Source: Hyphomicrobiales bacterium
GTDB taxonomy: Bacteria > Pseudomonadota > Alphaproteobacteria > Rhizobiales > Beijerinckiaceae
Length of the DNA stretch: 64,000 nt
Assembly (NCBI GenBank): GCA_900470775.1
Contig: UCBZ01000008.1
Span: forward strand, 1 to 64,000
Direction: 5' to 3'
The notes under the pieces were generated by a model, which was given only the letters and a program-made list of their open reading frames with translations, was not told where the DNA came from and did no database searches. The position numbers and the translations under genes are program-made. Shown here piece by piece: positions 56,924-64,000 of this stretch (its first letter is position 1; the number at the start of each line of letters is the position of its first letter).

Positions 56924-56988
56924 CTGCGTCGCCGATATAACACCTGCGCCGGTGATTACATCGGCGCAGCGCGATCAATCATCCCCGC

Positions 56989-57558
56989 TCAGTCCTTGGC
57001 GCGCTCGACATAGGAGCCGTCGGTCGTCATCACGACGATGCGCACACCGGGTCCGATATGGGGCGGCACTGCGGTGCGTACGCCGTTGACCAGGATCGCC
57101 GGCTTGTAGGAGGACGACGCCGTCTGGCCCTTGGTGACCGGCTCGGTCTCGGCGACCTCGACGGTGACGCGCTGCGGCAGCTCGATCGAGACGGCCCTCT
57201 CCTCGAACACGGACAGCGAGACCTTCATGCCCTCTTGCAGATAGGGCGCCATGTCGCCGACCACGTCGCCATCGACATTGATCTGGTCGAAGGTCTCGGG
57301 GTTCATGAAGACGTACTGCTCGCCGTCCTTGTAGAGATAGGTGTAATCGCGATCCTCGACATAGGCGCGCTCGACCTGCTCGGTCGTCTTGTAGCGCTGC
57401 GTCATCTTGGTGCCGTCATGGATCCGGCGCATGTCGATCTGCGTCGTCGGCGTGCCCTTGCCGGGGAAGAAGCTCTCGGCCGAGAGAACCGAGCAGAGAT
57501 GCCCGTCGAGTTCGAGCACATTGCCCTTGCGGACGGAGGAGGCGATGACCTTGACCAT
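56989..57558 (-). CDS. efp: Elongation factor P
   Basis: EF-P rescues ribosomes stalled at polyproline. The 189-residue protein has three beta-barrel domains and the modifiable Lys34 in [12 protein letters not shown], exactly the residue that EpmA/EpmB beta-lysylate in E. coli. The modifying enzymes are encoded on the other strand at 58291-60404. The ATG at 57558 starts the usual [13 protein letters not shown]; the frame extends upstream to 57684 but that part is non-coding. Confidence 0.97.
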   Translation of the reverse strand: MVKVIASSVRKGNVLELDGHLCSVLSAESFFPGKGTPTTQIDMRRIHDGTKMTQRYKTTEQVERAYVEDRDYTYLYKDGEQYVFMNPETFDQINVDGDVVGDMAPYLQEGMKVSLSVFEERAVSIELPQRVTVEVAETEPVTKGQTASSSYKPAILVNGVRTAVPPHIGPGVRIVVMTTDGSYVERAKD

Positions 57559-57677
57559 ATGGAGCTGTCCTGAGCTTGCGCTGCGCCTTGCGCGCATTGT
57601 GCGAATTCGTTGCCGCGCAACTACCGCATTAGGGGCCGAAACGGAAGCGGCCGCGCCGTTCTCAAACGCTCCGTCGC

Positions 57678-57704
57678 TTGACATCCTGTGGGCGTAGATA
57701 CAAT
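57678..57704 (+). promoter_or_regulatory. Putative promoter of brnT, possibly leaderless
   Basis: TTGACA (57678-57683) and TACAAT (57699-57704), spacing 15. The start codon GTG at 57711 lies 7 bases after the -10 box, where transcription would begin, and there is no ribosome binding site, so brnT may be translated from a leaderless mRNA. Confidence 0.5.
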
Positions 57705-57710
57705 TAAACT

Positions 57711-57983
57711 GTGAAGATCACGTTCGACCCGGCAAAGAACGAGCGCAACATCCGCGAACGCGGATTGAATTTCACGTTGGTCGACGGGTTCGCCTGGGAA
57801 TCCGCCCAGACGCATGAGGACAAGCGCTTCGTTTATCCGGAGCCGCGCTTTGTTTCATCTGGATTGATCGGCGGCCGCGTTTTCGTGGTCTGCTTCACAC
57901 CGATCCCCGACGGCATCCGCGTGATCAGTTTTCGCAAGGCGAACGCAAGGGAGGTGGCGAGATATGAGCAAGCGGCAGATTAA
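57711..57983 (+). CDS. brnT: BrnT-family toxin
   Basis: A 90-residue RelE/ParE-fold ribonuclease toxin of a type II toxin-antitoxin system. It has the BrnT pattern: [17 protein letters not shown], then the DKRF/R and [10 protein letters not shown] strands, and a C-terminal [17 protein letters not shown] that holds the conserved Arg/His/Glu-type catalytic cluster. The start is a GTG. It overlaps brnA by 20 bases, as in the original Brucella module. BrnT inhibits translation by cutting mRNA. Confidence 0.92.
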   Translation: MKITFDPAKNERNIRERGLNFTLVDGFAWESAQTHEDKRFVYPEPRFVSSGLIGGRVFVVCFTPIPDGIRVISFRKANAREVARYEQAAD

Positions 57984-58281
57984 GACGGCATTCGACCTTC
58001 CACCTCTCACTGACGAGGAAGGAGAGGTGCGCGAACTCACCGAGGCCGATTTCGCCTTGGCGCGCCCCGCCTATGAGGTGCTGCCTCCCTATCTCGTCGA
58101 ATTGATGCGCGAACATCGGCGCGGCCGCGGCGAACGCGGACCCCAAAAAGCCCCCACCAAGAAGCTGGTCTCCCTGCGGCTCGATCAGGACGTGCTGGAG
58201 CGGGCCAAGGCGGGCGGACCCGGCTGGCAGACCCGCATCAACGACATCCTGCGCGAAGCGCTGCTCAAGCAGGCAGGCTGA
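57964..58281 (+). CDS. brnA: BrnA-family antitoxin
   Basis: A 105-residue antitoxin that binds BrnT and represses the operon. Its C-terminal part has the ribbon-helix-helix pattern (KLVSLRLDQDVLERAKAGG, then WQTRINDILREAL). The N-terminal part is polar and acidic and is expected to wrap the toxin. It ends 9 bases before epmA, so brnTA and epmA-epmB look like one transcription unit. Confidence 0.92.
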   Translation: MSKRQIKTAFDLPPLTDEEGEVRELTEADFALARPAYEVLPPYLVELMREHRRGRGERGPQKAPTKKLVSLRLDQDVLERAKAGGPGWQTRINDILREALLKQAG

Positions 58282-58290
58282 TCGCCGGTC

Positions 58291-59355
58291 ATGACAGCAG
58301 GCCACCCGCCCTTCTGGCGGCCCGACATCCATGCCGACCGGCGCCCGGCGCTGCTGGCGCGCAACCGCATCAAGGCGGCACTCCGGCGCTGGTTCGAGGT
58401 GCGCGATTTCGTCGAGGTCGAGGCGGCGATCCTGCAGGTCTCGCCCGGCAACGAGACGCATCTGCACGGCTTCGGCACGACCTTGATCGACGATGCCGGC
58501 GCGGGCCATCCCTATTATCTGCACACCTCGCCCGAATTCGCCGCCAAGAAGCTGCTGGCGGCGGGCGAGCGCCGCATCTTCGATTTCGCCCGCGTCTTCC
58601 GCAACCGTGAGCGCACGGCCCTGCACCACCCGGAATTTACGATGCTGGAATGGTATCGTGCCGGCGAGGATTATGAGACGCTGATGCAAGACAGCGCCGC
58701 GCTCATGGCGGAGGCGGCGCGGGCTGCGGGCGCAGCTACGCTGCGCTGGCGCGGCGTCGAGGCCGATCCCTTTGCCGAGCCCGAGCGCCTGACGCTGCAG
58801 CAGGCCTTCATCCGCCATGCCGGGATCGACCTGCTGCGCACCGTAACCGCCGACCACGATGTCGACCGTGGCGGGCTCGCTGCCGATGCGATCGAGGCCG
58901 GCATCCGCGTCATCGAAGACGACAGCTGGTCCGACATCTTCAGCCGCATCCTGTCCGAGAAGATCGAGCCGCATCTGGGGCGCGGGCGCGCCACCATCCT
59001 GTGCGAGTACCCGATCTCGGAGGCCGCGCTCGCCCGTCCCAAGCCCGGCGATCCGCGCGTGGCCGAGCGCTTCGAGCTTTATGCCTGCGGCGTTGAGCTG
59101 GCGAATGCCTTCGGCGAATTGACCGACGCAGGTGAGCAGCGCCGGCGCTTCGAGGCGGACATGGACGAAAAGGCGCGCATTTATGGCGAGCGCTATCCGA
59201 TCGACGAGGATTTTCTCGCCGCGCTCGCGCAGATGCCGCAGTCGAGCGGCATCGCGCTGGGTTTCGACCGGCTGGTGATGCTCTGCATCGGTGCGCGGCG
59301 CATCGAGGACGTGCTCTGGACGCCGGTCGCCGAACCGGGCAGGGGAGGGGCATGA
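58291..59355 (+). CDS. epmA: EpmA, EF-P lysine ligase (GenX/PoxA)
   Basis: EpmA joins beta-lysine to Lys34 of EF-P. The 354-residue protein is a class II lysyl-tRNA synthetase paralog without the N-terminal anticodon domain. Motif 2 is FRNRERTALHHPEFTMLEWY and motif 3 is GIALGFDRLVML. Its stop overlaps the epmB start (ATGA). The presence of efp and epmB nearby confirms the pathway. Confidence 0.95.
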   Translation: MTAGHPPFWRPDIHADRRPALLARNRIKAALRRWFEVRDFVEVEAAILQVSPGNETHLHGFGTTLIDDAGAGHPYYLHTSPEFAAKKLLAAGERRIFDFARVFRNRERTALHHPEFTMLEWYRAGEDYETLMQDSAALMAEAARAAGAATLRWRGVEADPFAEPERLTLQQAFIRHAGIDLLRTVTADHDVDRGGLAADAIEAGIRVIEDDSWSDIFSRILSEKIEPHLGRGRATILCEYPISEAALARPKPGDPRVAERFELYACGVELANAFGELTDAGEQRRRFEADMDEKARIYGERYPIDEDFLAALAQMPQSSGIALGFDRLVMLCIGARRIEDVLWTPVAEPGRGGA

Positions 59356-60404
59356 CGATCCATACGCCTCTCCGCAGCATCGACGCGCTGATCGCGCAGG
59401 GCATCGTCGCGCCGGATCGGCGCGCGGCGCTCGATGCCGTGGCTGCGCGCTATGCGGTCGCGGTGACGCCGGTGATGGCTGGTCTCATCGACCCCGCCGA
59501 TCCCGCCGACCCGATCGCGCGGCAGTTCATTCCCGATCCCGACGAGCTGGTCACCCTGCCCCAGGAGCTCGCCGATCCGATCGGCGATGAGGCCCATTCG
59601 CCGGTCGAGGGCGTGGTGCATCGCTACCCAGACCGTGCCTTGCTCAAGCTCGTCCATGCCTGCCCGGTCTATTGCCGCTTCTGCTTCAGGCGGGAGATGG
59701 TCGGTCCCGGCGGCGACGCGCTGACCGGCGACAAGCTCGATGCGGCGCTGGCCTATCTCGCCGATCACCCCGAGATCTGGGAGGTGATCATGACCGGTGG
59801 CGACCCCTTCATCATGTCGGCTCGCCGTGTGCGCGACGTCGCCCGCCGGCTTGCCGCAATCCGCCATATCAAGGTCGCGCGCTGGCATACGCGCGTGCCG
59901 ATCGTCGATCCCGACCGGATCACCCCCGATTACGCGAGGGCCCTGCGCGTCCCGGGCAAGGCGAGCTACATCGCTGTTCATGCCAACCATCCGCGCGAGT
60001 TCACCGCCGCCGCCTGTGCGGCGATGGCGAGGCTCGCCGATGCCGGCCATGTCCTGCTCAGCCAGAGCGTGCTGCTCAAGGGCGTCAACGCCGATGTCGA
60101 GACGCTGTCGGCGCTGATGCAGGCCTTCGTCGAGAACCGGGTGAAGCCCTATTATCTCCACCATCCCGATCTCGCGCCCGGCACGGCGCGCTTCCGGCTC
60201 TCGCTGGAGGAAGGGCAGGCGCTCGTCAAAAGCCTGCGAGGCCATCTTTCAGGCCTGTGCCAGCCGACCTATATCCTCGATATCCCCGGCGGGGCGGGAA
60301 AGATCCCGGTTGGCCCCGCCTTCCTGTCGGCCTGCGAGACGCCCGGCGCCGAGGCTCTCGCCGAAGACCGCCATGGCGTGCGCCACAGCTATCCGCCGGC
60401 GTGA
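59352..60404 (+). CDS. epmB: EpmB, EF-P lysine 2,3-aminomutase
   Basis: EpmB is a radical SAM/PLP enzyme that turns lysine into beta-lysine for EF-P. The 350-residue protein has the CxxxCxxC cluster motif at Cys104, Cys108 and Cys111 (ACPVYCRFCFRREMV) and the PLP lysine region PGGAGKIPVGP. It is coupled to epmA. Confidence 0.95.
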   Translation: MTIHTPLRSIDALIAQGIVAPDRRAALDAVAARYAVAVTPVMAGLIDPADPADPIARQFIPDPDELVTLPQELADPIGDEAHSPVEGVVHRYPDRALLKLVHACPVYCRFCFRREMVGPGGDALTGDKLDAALAYLADHPEIWEVIMTGGDPFIMSARRVRDVARRLAAIRHIKVARWHTRVPIVDPDRITPDYARALRVPGKASYIAVHANHPREFTAAACAAMARLADAGHVLLSQSVLLKGVNADVETLSALMQAFVENRVKPYYLHHPDLAPGTARFRLSLEEGQALVKSLRGHLSGLCQPTYILDIPGGAGKIPVGPAFLSACETPGAEALAEDRHGVRHSYPPA

Positions 60405-60422
60405 CGGCCAACCGCGAAGGAC

Positions 60423-61073
60423 ATGCACATGCAGGACAAACTGCCGATCGCGATCGTCTCCGACATCGCCTGCCCCTGGTGCTTCATTGGCAAGGCCAGG
60501 CTCGAGACGGCGCTTGCCCGCCATGGCCTGACCGAGCGCGTCGCCATCACCTGGCTGCCCTATGAGCTCAATCCCGACATGCCGGCCGAGGGCATGGATC
60601 GCACGCAATATCTCGAGGCCAAATTCGGTGCCGGAAAGCGCCGCGAGATCGAACTGCGCCTGTCCGAGGCTGCGCTCGAAAGCGGCGTCACCTTCAACTG
60701 GCCCGGCGTGACCAGGAGCGTCAACACCCGCATGGCGCATATGCTGGTGGCTGCGGCCGCTACGGTCCAGCGCGGCGGTGACATGAAGGCGGCGCTGTTC
60801 AAGGCTTATTGGCAGGACGGGCGCGACATCGGAGATCTCGAAACCCTCGTCCAGATCGCGGTCGAGCAGGGCTTCGACGAGCAGGCGGCGCGCGACGAAC
60901 TCGCCAATGGCGAATTGCGCGAGACCATCATTGGACTCGAGGCCCATGCCGCCCAAGTCGGCGTTACCGGCGTGCCCTTCTTCATCGTCGACGGCAAGCT
61001 CGCGGTCTCGGGCGCGCAAACGCCCGATGTCTGGGCCCAGGTCTTCGCGCAGGTGACGCAGGACGCCGCCTGA
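60423..61073 (+). CDS. FrnE-like DsbA-family oxidoreductase
   Basis: A 216-residue cytosolic thiol-disulfide oxidoreductase of the FrnE group with CPWC at residues 17-20 (DIACPWCFIGKAR) and the cis-Pro loop GVTGVPFFIVDG. FrnE proteins act in oxidative stress or as isomerases in secondary metabolism; the role here is unknown. It follows epmB by 18 bases and may be in the same transcript. Confidence 0.92.
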   Translation: MHMQDKLPIAIVSDIACPWCFIGKARLETALARHGLTERVAITWLPYELNPDMPAEGMDRTQYLEAKFGAGKRREIELRLSEAALESGVTFNWPGVTRSVNTRMAHMLVAAAATVQRGGDMKAALFKAYWQDGRDIGDLETLVQIAVEQGFDEQAARDELANGELRETIIGLEAHAAQVGVTGVPFFIVDGKLAVSGAQTPDVWAQVFAQVTQDAA

Positions 61074-61103
61074 AAACCATGGGCTGTGCCCTGGAGCCGA
61101 CGA

Positions 61104-61475
61104 CTATGGCTTGAACTGCTCCCAGGTGACCTTTGTGGCATTCAGCGTCATGCTTTCCGTCTGTATCTCGTCGCCGTAGCCTCCGATCGCCTGAAACGAC
61201 GTGATGAGCACGTTCGTCAGCTTGTATGTGAGGTACAGGATATTCGTCTTGTCGCTGTAGAGTTCGATTGCGACCAGGTCGAAAACCGTGCCCAGCGCGG
61301 TGTGTCGCAACAGTTTCGGGCTCAATTCGTCGGTGTACTTCGAAACCTGGAAATCGCCTGCCTGAGCCTTGCGTCGGACGCCGCCGGCGGCGGGGGAAAA
61401 CCCTGTTCCAGACGATGCCGACAGCGCCTCGAAATATTTGCCGATCGGGCTGCTGAATTCGACCCAGATGGCCAT
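61104..61475 (-). CDS. Orphan Hcp-like protein (T6SS tube fold)
   Basis: A 123-residue protein starting MAIWVEFSSPIGKYFEALSA. From about residue 40 it matches the Hcp pattern: FQVSKYTDELSPKLL, then LTYKLTNVLITSFQAIGGYG and TESMTLNATKVTWEQF. It is shorter than typical Hcp (about 160) and its N-terminal strand region is degenerate. No other type VI secretion gene is in the window. It could be a stand-alone Hcp-family protein rather than a secretion tube. Confidence 0.78.
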   Translation of the reverse strand: MAIWVEFSSPIGKYFEALSASSGTGFSPAAGGVRRKAQAGDFQVSKYTDELSPKLLRHTALGTVFDLVAIELYSDKTNILYLTYKLTNVLITSFQAIGGYGDEIQTESMTLNATKVTWEQFKP

Positions 61476-61643
61476 CGAAGCCCTCCATCGGTGATACGAG
61501 CTTGTCGCTGACATCAGCTCGTGGCGGTCAGCTTCACGCGAAGGCGCTCCACATGGCAACCTTCAAATGGATGATGTGCGCTCCCTGCAGGCTTGCAAGC
61601 CTGCGCGAATCATGGCCCATCGCCGCAGGCAGCGGAGGGCGCG

Positions 61644-62351
61644 ATGGCACAGAAGATCAACGATCTCCGCGACCGCATGATCATCGCGCTCGACGTGCCG
61701 ACGATCTGGGACGCCTACCGCATCGTCTCGACGCTGGGCGACGGCGCGACCTTCTACAAGATCGGCTACAGACTGGCCTTTGCCGGTGGTCTTGATCTGG
61801 CCCGCCAGCTTTCGGCCGAGGGCAAGAAGGTCTTTCTGGATCTGAAACTCCACGACATCGGCAACACGGTCACCGAAGGGGTCGAAGCCCTGACCAAGCT
61901 TGGCGTCACCTTCCTGACCGTTCATGCCTATCCCCAGACCATGCGAGGCGCCGTGGAAGGCAAGGGAGACGCCGCGCTGAAGCTGCTCGCGGTCACGGCG
62001 CTGACCTCCTATGACGATGTCGATCTGCGCGATGCTGGCTACGGCCTCGCGGTGCGCGATCTCGTGCGGCTGCGCGCCGAGCAGGCCCGCACCGCCGGCA
62101 TCGACGGCATCGTCTGCTCCGCCGCCGAGGCCGCGATCGTGCGCGATGTGATCGGCCGCGACATGGTCATCGTCACGCCGGGGATCCGCCCGGCCGATAG
62201 CGCCGCGGGCGATCAGAAGCGCACCCTGACGCCGGGCGAGGCGATCCGCGCCGGTGTCGACCATCTCGTCGTCGGGCGTCCCATCATCCGCGCGGCGGAC
62301 CCGCGTACAGCGGCGGCTGCGATCATGGACGAGATCGCAGCCGCCTCCTAA
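61644..62351 (+). CDS. pyrF: Orotidine 5'-phosphate decarboxylase
   Basis: PyrF makes UMP in pyrimidine synthesis. The 235-residue TIM barrel has the Lys-Asp catalytic tetrad motif in [13 protein letters not shown] and the phosphate loop in ITPGIRP-type sequence ([10 protein letters not shown]) and [18 protein letters not shown] lies 5 bases before the ATG at 61644. Confidence 0.96.
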   Translation: MAQKINDLRDRMIIALDVPTIWDAYRIVSTLGDGATFYKIGYRLAFAGGLDLARQLSAEGKKVFLDLKLHDIGNTVTEGVEALTKLGVTFLTVHAYPQTMRGAVEGKGDAALKLLAVTALTSYDDVDLRDAGYGLAVRDLVRLRAEQARTAGIDGIVCSAAEAAIVRDVIGRDMVIVTPGIRPADSAAGDQKRTLTPGEAIRAGVDHLVVGRPIIRAADPRTAAAAIMDEIAAAS

Positions 62352-62405
62352 GCTCCCGCTCGATCCGATTCACCCGGACATGATGCAACCAGACGGATGA
62401 CGAGC

Positions 62406-62693
62406 ATGCCCAAGGGATATGTCATCGGCCGCGCCAAGGTCAGCGACGCGACGAAATGGGCGGCCTATGCCGCCAAGGCCTCCGAGGTCATGAAGATTTA
62501 TGGTGGTACGCCGATCGTGCGCGGCGGCCAGATGACGGTGGGCGAGGGCGAAGGCCGCGCCCGCAACGTCATCATCGAATTCGCGGATTTTGCCTCGGCG
62601 CGATCCTACCTGTTCTCGCCCGAATATGCAGAGGCGCGGAAGCTGCGCGAGGGCGCCGGCGACATCGATCTCGTCGTGGTCGAGGGAGCCTGA
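62406..62693 (+). CDS. DUF1330 protein, first of a tandem pair
   Basis: A 95-residue dimeric alpha/beta-barrel-type protein (DUF1330), starting MPKGYVIGRAKV with VRGGQMTVGEGEGRARNVIIEF typical of the family. ATG 62397 is 3 codons upstream. The next gene encodes a paralog. Function unknown. Confidence 0.85.
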   Translation: MPKGYVIGRAKVSDATKWAAYAAKASEVMKIYGGTPIVRGGQMTVGEGEGRARNVIIEFADFASARSYLFSPEYAEARKLREGAGDIDLVVVEGA

Positions 62694-62695
62694 CC

Positions 62696-63004
62696 ATGGC
62701 GAAGGGCTACTGGATCGCGCGCGTCGATGTCGAGAACGAAGAGGAGTATGCCCGGTACCGCGCGCTGAACGCGGTTGCCTTCGCGAAATATGGCGCGAAG
62801 TTCCTGGTTCGCGGCGGCGAGTACAAGCTCGCGCGCGGCGAGGGCCGCAAGCACAACGTCGTCCTCGAATTCAAGGACGAGGCGACGGCGCGGGCCTGCT
62901 ACGCCTCGCCGGAATATCAGGAGGCGGTGAAGCATCTCGCCCAGGTCGGCCAAGTCGATCTCATCATCATCGGCGGCCATGACGGGGCCCAGCCCGGCGA
63001 CTGA
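62696..63004 (+). CDS. DUF1330 protein, second of a tandem pair
   Basis: A 102-residue paralog of the previous gene: MAKGYWIARVDV, FLVRGGEYKLARGEGRKHNVVLEF and YASPEYQEAVKH line up with the first copy. It begins 2 bases after the first gene's stop, with GGAG 8 bases upstream, so the two were probably made by duplication and may form a heterodimer. Function unknown. Confidence 0.85.
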   Translation: MAKGYWIARVDVENEEEYARYRALNAVAFAKYGAKFLVRGGEYKLARGEGRKHNVVLEFKDEATARACYASPEYQEAVKHLAQVGQVDLIIIGGHDGAQPGD

Positions 63005-63009
63005 GAAAC

Positions 63010-64000
63010 ATGCGCATTCTGGACAAGCCGATGCTGACCGCTATCGGCGTGATCAGCGGCACCTCGATGGACGGCATCGACGTCTCGATCGTCACCAGCG
63101 ACGGGCGCGATGTCGTCAGCTTCGGCGCCGGAGCCTCCTATCCTTATCGTGACAGCACACGTCAGGCGCTCCAGGCCCTGATCGCGGAAGCGGAGCGTGC
63201 ACTGACCGAGCCGCTGGTCGAGATGGAGGCGGCCGTCACAGCCGACCACCTCGCGGCGATCCGGCGCTTCATCACGGAACAGGGGATCGACCCGGGCAGG
63301 ATCGATCTCGTCGGGCTGCACGGCCAGACGGTCTATCACCGCCCGCAGCAGCGCTTCACGCGGCAGTTGATCGACGGGCCGGCCGTGGCCGAAGCCCTCG
63401 GCATCCCGACGGTCGATCGCTTCCGCTATGCCGATGTGGCGGCAGGCGGGGAGGGGGCGCCCTTCGCGCCGCTCTATCACCGCGCTTTGGCGCAGGGGAT
63501 GGAGCAGCCGGTGATGGTGCTCAACCTCGGCGGCGTCGGCAACGTCACCTATATCGACGGCGATGAGGTGGTCGCCTTCGATACCGGCCCTGCCAGCGCG
63601 CTCCTCGACGACTTCGTGCTGCGCCGGCTCGGGCGTCCCTATGACGCGGACGGCGCGCTTGCCGCTAGCGGCCAGGTTCATGAAGATCTCGTCGCGGCCT
63701 TCATGAACAATCCCTTCTTCGACAGGCCGGCGCCGAAATCGCTCGACCGCAATGATTTCCATCGCCGGGCCCAGATCGTCGAGCCGCTCTCCGATGCCGA
63801 CGGTGCTGCCACGCTCGCAGCCTTCACCGTCGAGAGCCTGGTCGCGGCGCTGCGCCATGTGCCGCGCGCGCCCAGGCGCTGGCTCGTCGGCGGCGGCGGC
63901 CGGCTCAACCGCCATGTCATGACGCGCCTGTCGCAGCGCCTCGGCGTGCCGGTCGAGCCCGTGGAGGCTGCGGGCTGGGACGGGGACGCGCTCGAGGCGC
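63010..64000 (+). CDS. anmK: AnmK, anhydro-N-acetylmuramic acid kinase, 3' end cut by window
   Basis: AnmK opens and phosphorylates 1,6-anhydroMurNAc released in peptidoglycan turnover. The frame from ATG 63010 is open to the window edge (330 codons). It has the N-terminal phosphate motif GVISGTSMDGID, the GLHGQTVYHRPQ motif, LNLGGVGNVTYI and the adenosine motif VGGGGRLNRHVM. About 35-45 residues are missing. It lies 5 bases after the DUF1330 pair, so it may be co-transcribed. MepA and the extensin-like lipoprotein are the other wall-related genes here. Confidence 0.95.
   Translation, partial: MRILDKPMLTAIGVISGTSMDGIDVSIVTSDGRDVVSFGAGASYPYRDSTRQALQALIAEAERALTEPLVEMEAAVTADHLAAIRRFITEQGIDPGRIDLVGLHGQTVYHRPQQRFTRQLIDGPAVAEALGIPTVDRFRYADVAAGGEGAPFAPLYHRALAQGMEQPVMVLNLGGVGNVTYIDGDEVVAFDTGPASALLDDFVLRRLGRPYDADGALAASGQVHEDLVAAFMNNPFFDRPAPKSLDRNDFHRRAQIVEPLSDADGAATLAAFTVESLVAALRHVPRAPRRWLVGGGGRLNRHVMTRLSQRLGVPVEPVEAAGWDGDALEA

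Overview
The window is a gene-dense, GC-rich stretch of alphaproteobacterial chromosome, most likely from the order Hyphomicrobiales (Rhizobiales) and possibly near Bosea. The organism assignment is inferred from gene order: irr beside fabA-fabB-fabI; rnd-lptC-lptA-lptB-rpoN-hpf-ptsN; and def-fmt-truA near dapE. I recognised no rRNA, tRNA, CRISPR array, insertion sequence or phage gene. The content is mostly core housekeeping, with small accessory insertions.

Layout. 1-5.4 kb: a transmembrane chemoreceptor cut by the left edge, an NDUFA9-like NAD(P)-binding protein, a HAD phosphatase, a D-2-hydroxyacid dehydrogenase and an SH3-domain protein. 5.4-9.5 kb: the iron/heme regulator Irr diverging from fabA-fabB-DUF3303-fabI, which make unsaturated fatty acids. 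9.5-16.6 kb: argG, an HCCA isomerase, a LemA/M48 protease pair, a soluble double-PAS chemoreceptor and a YedY-like molybdoenzyme. 17-23 kb: rpsA, an Hsp70 lacking its substrate-binding domain, sppA, ihfB, a LapA-domain protein and an ornithine cyclodeaminase homologue. 23-29 kb: an orphan Bug-type binding protein, mepA, an extensin-like lipoprotein, an amidase and several tiny membrane or secreted proteins.

29-39.7 kb: a Tim44-domain protein, dapB, alkB, a UPF0126 channel, grpE, glnD, an SsuABC-type ABC importer and an OsmC protein. 39.7-45.5 kb: rmuC, def, fmt, truA, a membrane protein with a hairpin over its ribosome binding site, dapE and a DUF805 protein. 45.8-52 kb: LPS export (lptC, lptA, lptB) and the nitrogen/stationary-phase genes rpoN, hpf and ptsN. 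52-56.9 kb: class I fumarase, an MBL hydrolase, and a sulfide-sensor-like ArsR/rhodanese operon diverging from an AhpD-like gene.

57-64 kb: efp diverges from a brnT-brnA toxin-antitoxin pair that runs straight into epmA and epmB, the enzymes expected to modify EF-P. FrnE, an orphan Hcp-like protein, pyrF, two tandem DUF1330 genes and a truncated anmK follow.

The points most worth a second look are the BrnTA module placed in front of the EF-P modification genes, the dithiol ArsR/rhodanese/AhpD locus with its divergent operator-like dyad, the GAAA-capped hairpin over a ribosome binding site near 43.9 kb, the orphan Hcp gene and a 27-residue membrane peptide gene with its own terminator. All coordinates and motifs were read by eye; no database search was run.
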